Positions 62,698 through 64,000 of a DNA stretch of 64,000 bases are shown piece by piece; the first letter of the stretch is position 1, and the number at the start of each line of letters is the position of its first letter. The stretch is from the NCBI RefSeq assembly GCF_000222765.1, contig NZ_AFUE01000002.1, forward strand, positions 1 to 64,000. Reading direction: 5' to 3'. The notes below the pieces were generated by a model. It made no database searches. It was given only the letters and a program-made list of their open reading frames with translations, and was not told where the DNA came from. The stretch comes from Streptococcus cristatus ATCC 51100 (GTDB lineage Bacteria > Bacillota > Bacilli > Lactobacillales > Streptococcaceae). A program made the translations under genes and the position numbers.

Positions 62698-63531
62698 TTA
62701 CTTACTTAGTGATTTTAAATTTTCATAAAAGAGTACTCGGGCTGTTGTGATGTAAGGATAGGCCACAACTCCAGCGATTCCCAGTGTGATACCGATCAGG
62801 ATATACCAGCCGATAAAGCCAAGATCCAGCAAGAAACGCTTCCACTTATAACCCTTCATCATGCGTCTACTTTGCGCGATGATTTGCCAAGGACCTTGGT
62901 AGGTGCCAGTACTCAGCTGATCATAAAGTATGAAGTCGGTCTGAGAGTAGGCGTAGTTGGCCATCAGGAAGACTGCCGTACCAGCCACGACGATAAGAGT
63001 GCCGAGAAACATCATGGGCGCATAGCTAACGATTTGCTCCACCTCAGGACTAGCAGCTGTTAATTGAGACCAATCGGATATTTTCCCATAAATAGCCAGC
63101 ACCTTGTAACTGCTGAAAACAAGGAAAAATGAACCGACAAGGCTGATAGAATTCCACAACAAGAGGAGAATACTTTTAGTCAGTTGTGTGATAAAAATCG
63201 GTGAGAAAAGCTCGGCAGAAAAGATTCGGCCAATATCTGTAAAGCCAACCGTATCGCGTTTTTTCCGGACGACTTCCATCATGCTGAAGCTAGCAGATAA
63301 AAAGAGCAAGGCGATGATAAATTCTACGATTTGTGGAAAAATTTGACGACCAAAAATTACAACAAAGGCCTGATTGATCTCCAACTGGGGAACAATCTCC
63401 TCTAGATGACGGTTGGGAGACAGATAGGTAGATAAGATGGTTACCAGAGTCGGAATGGCAAAGAGCGAGAAAATGCCGTTGGTTTGATTTCGAATGGTTC
63501 GTGCTTGTGCACGGATTTCGCTTAAATTCAT
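62698..63531 (-). CDS. DUF975-family membrane protein
   Basis: A 277-residue protein with about five or six membrane segments. The N-terminal MNLSEIRAQARTIRNQTNGI and the late GYKWKRFLLDLGFIGWYILI are typical of DUF975. The function is unknown. I start at the ATG at 63531, which has GGAGGT a few bases upstream, rather than 12 codons earlier. Its stop lies at the edge of repeat copy 4. Confidence 0.85.
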   Translation of the reverse strand: MNLSEIRAQARTIRNQTNGIFSLFAIPTLVTILSTYLSPNRHLEEIVPQLEINQAFVVIFGRQIFPQIVEFIIALLFLSASFSMMEVVRKKRDTVGFTDIGRIFSAELFSPIFITQLTKSILLLLWNSISLVGSFFLVFSSYKVLAIYGKISDWSQLTAASPEVEQIVSYAPMMFLGTLIVVAGTAVFLMANYAYSQTDFILYDQLSTGTYQGPWQIIAQSRRMMKGYKWKRFLLDLGFIGWYILIGITLGIAGVVAYPYITTARVLFYENLKSLSK

Positions 63532-63647
63532 ACAGACCTCCATTTCATGATTTTTATTATACCACATATCGTGACAGACAAGACTTTTTTTGGTAAAATC
63601 ATACGGTATCTTATGAGCGCTTGTCGCTTATTTTATAGAAGAAAATA

Positions 63648-64000
<353 letters not shown>

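Overview
The window looks like chromosome of a mitis/sanguinis-group oral Streptococcus, most like S. sanguinis, S. gordonii or S. cristatus. The evidence is gene order (rRNA/tRNA cluster, mreCD, pcsB, prs, then araT-recO-plsX-acpP), protein sequences, a LytF-type CHAP hydrolase, a CiaR-type small RNA and an S. pneumoniae-like bgaC-PTS-agaS-galM cluster. No prophage, IS element or CRISPR array was seen.

Layout. 1-3400: 3' part of a 23S rRNA gene, a 5S gene and 18 tRNA genes. 3529-9086: cell-shape and cell-wall genes (mreC, mreD, pcsB), prs, a secreted protein ending in LPKTS, and a class B sortase. 9197-12383: overlapping araT-recO-plsX-acpP. 12450-22798: a convergent five-repeat CHAP hydrolase with a ComX-type promoter, then purD, purE, purK and purB. 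Between purK and purB lies an AT-rich insert (18096-20897) with two unknown genes, flanked by two diverged copies of a 75-residue gene. 23223-31115: GntR regulator, intracellular beta-galactosidase, mannose-family PTS, agaS and galM. 31216-39136: small membrane protein, CiaR-type sRNA, ruvB, nucleotidyltransferase, tyrosine phosphatase, MORN protein, O-acyltransferase and adhE. 39867-49513: sialic-acid operon (nanE, ABC transporter with its own ATPase, YhcH, oxidoreductase, nanA, nanK) and a divergent RpiR regulator. 49845-64000: acetyltransferase, thrC, MATE exporter, phosphatases, polA, a kinase, tandem lipoprotein genes with a truncated third copy, alpha-L-fucosidase, DUF975 protein and the start of tgt.

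How it works together. The metabolic blocks suggest foraging on host glycans: galactose (BgaC, PTS), sialic acid (nan) and fucose (GH29). CcpA-type cre sites precede bgaC, nanE, rpiR, adhE and the fucosidase gene. Cell-wall genes carry signals for WalR (pcsB, and perhaps the lipoprotein array) and for competence (the CHAP hydrolase).

Most worth following up: the two-gene insert, whose first protein has an HEPN-type Rx4H motif and whose second has a GIY-YIG-like segment, a plausible undescribed defence pair; four genes with identical leaderless promoter geometry (TGN-TATAAT-N6-ATG); a 174-bp MITE-like triple-hairpin repeat present in three full copies and one partial copy; a CiaR-type sRNA; and the absence of purC, purL, purF, purM, purN and purH from their usual place before purD.
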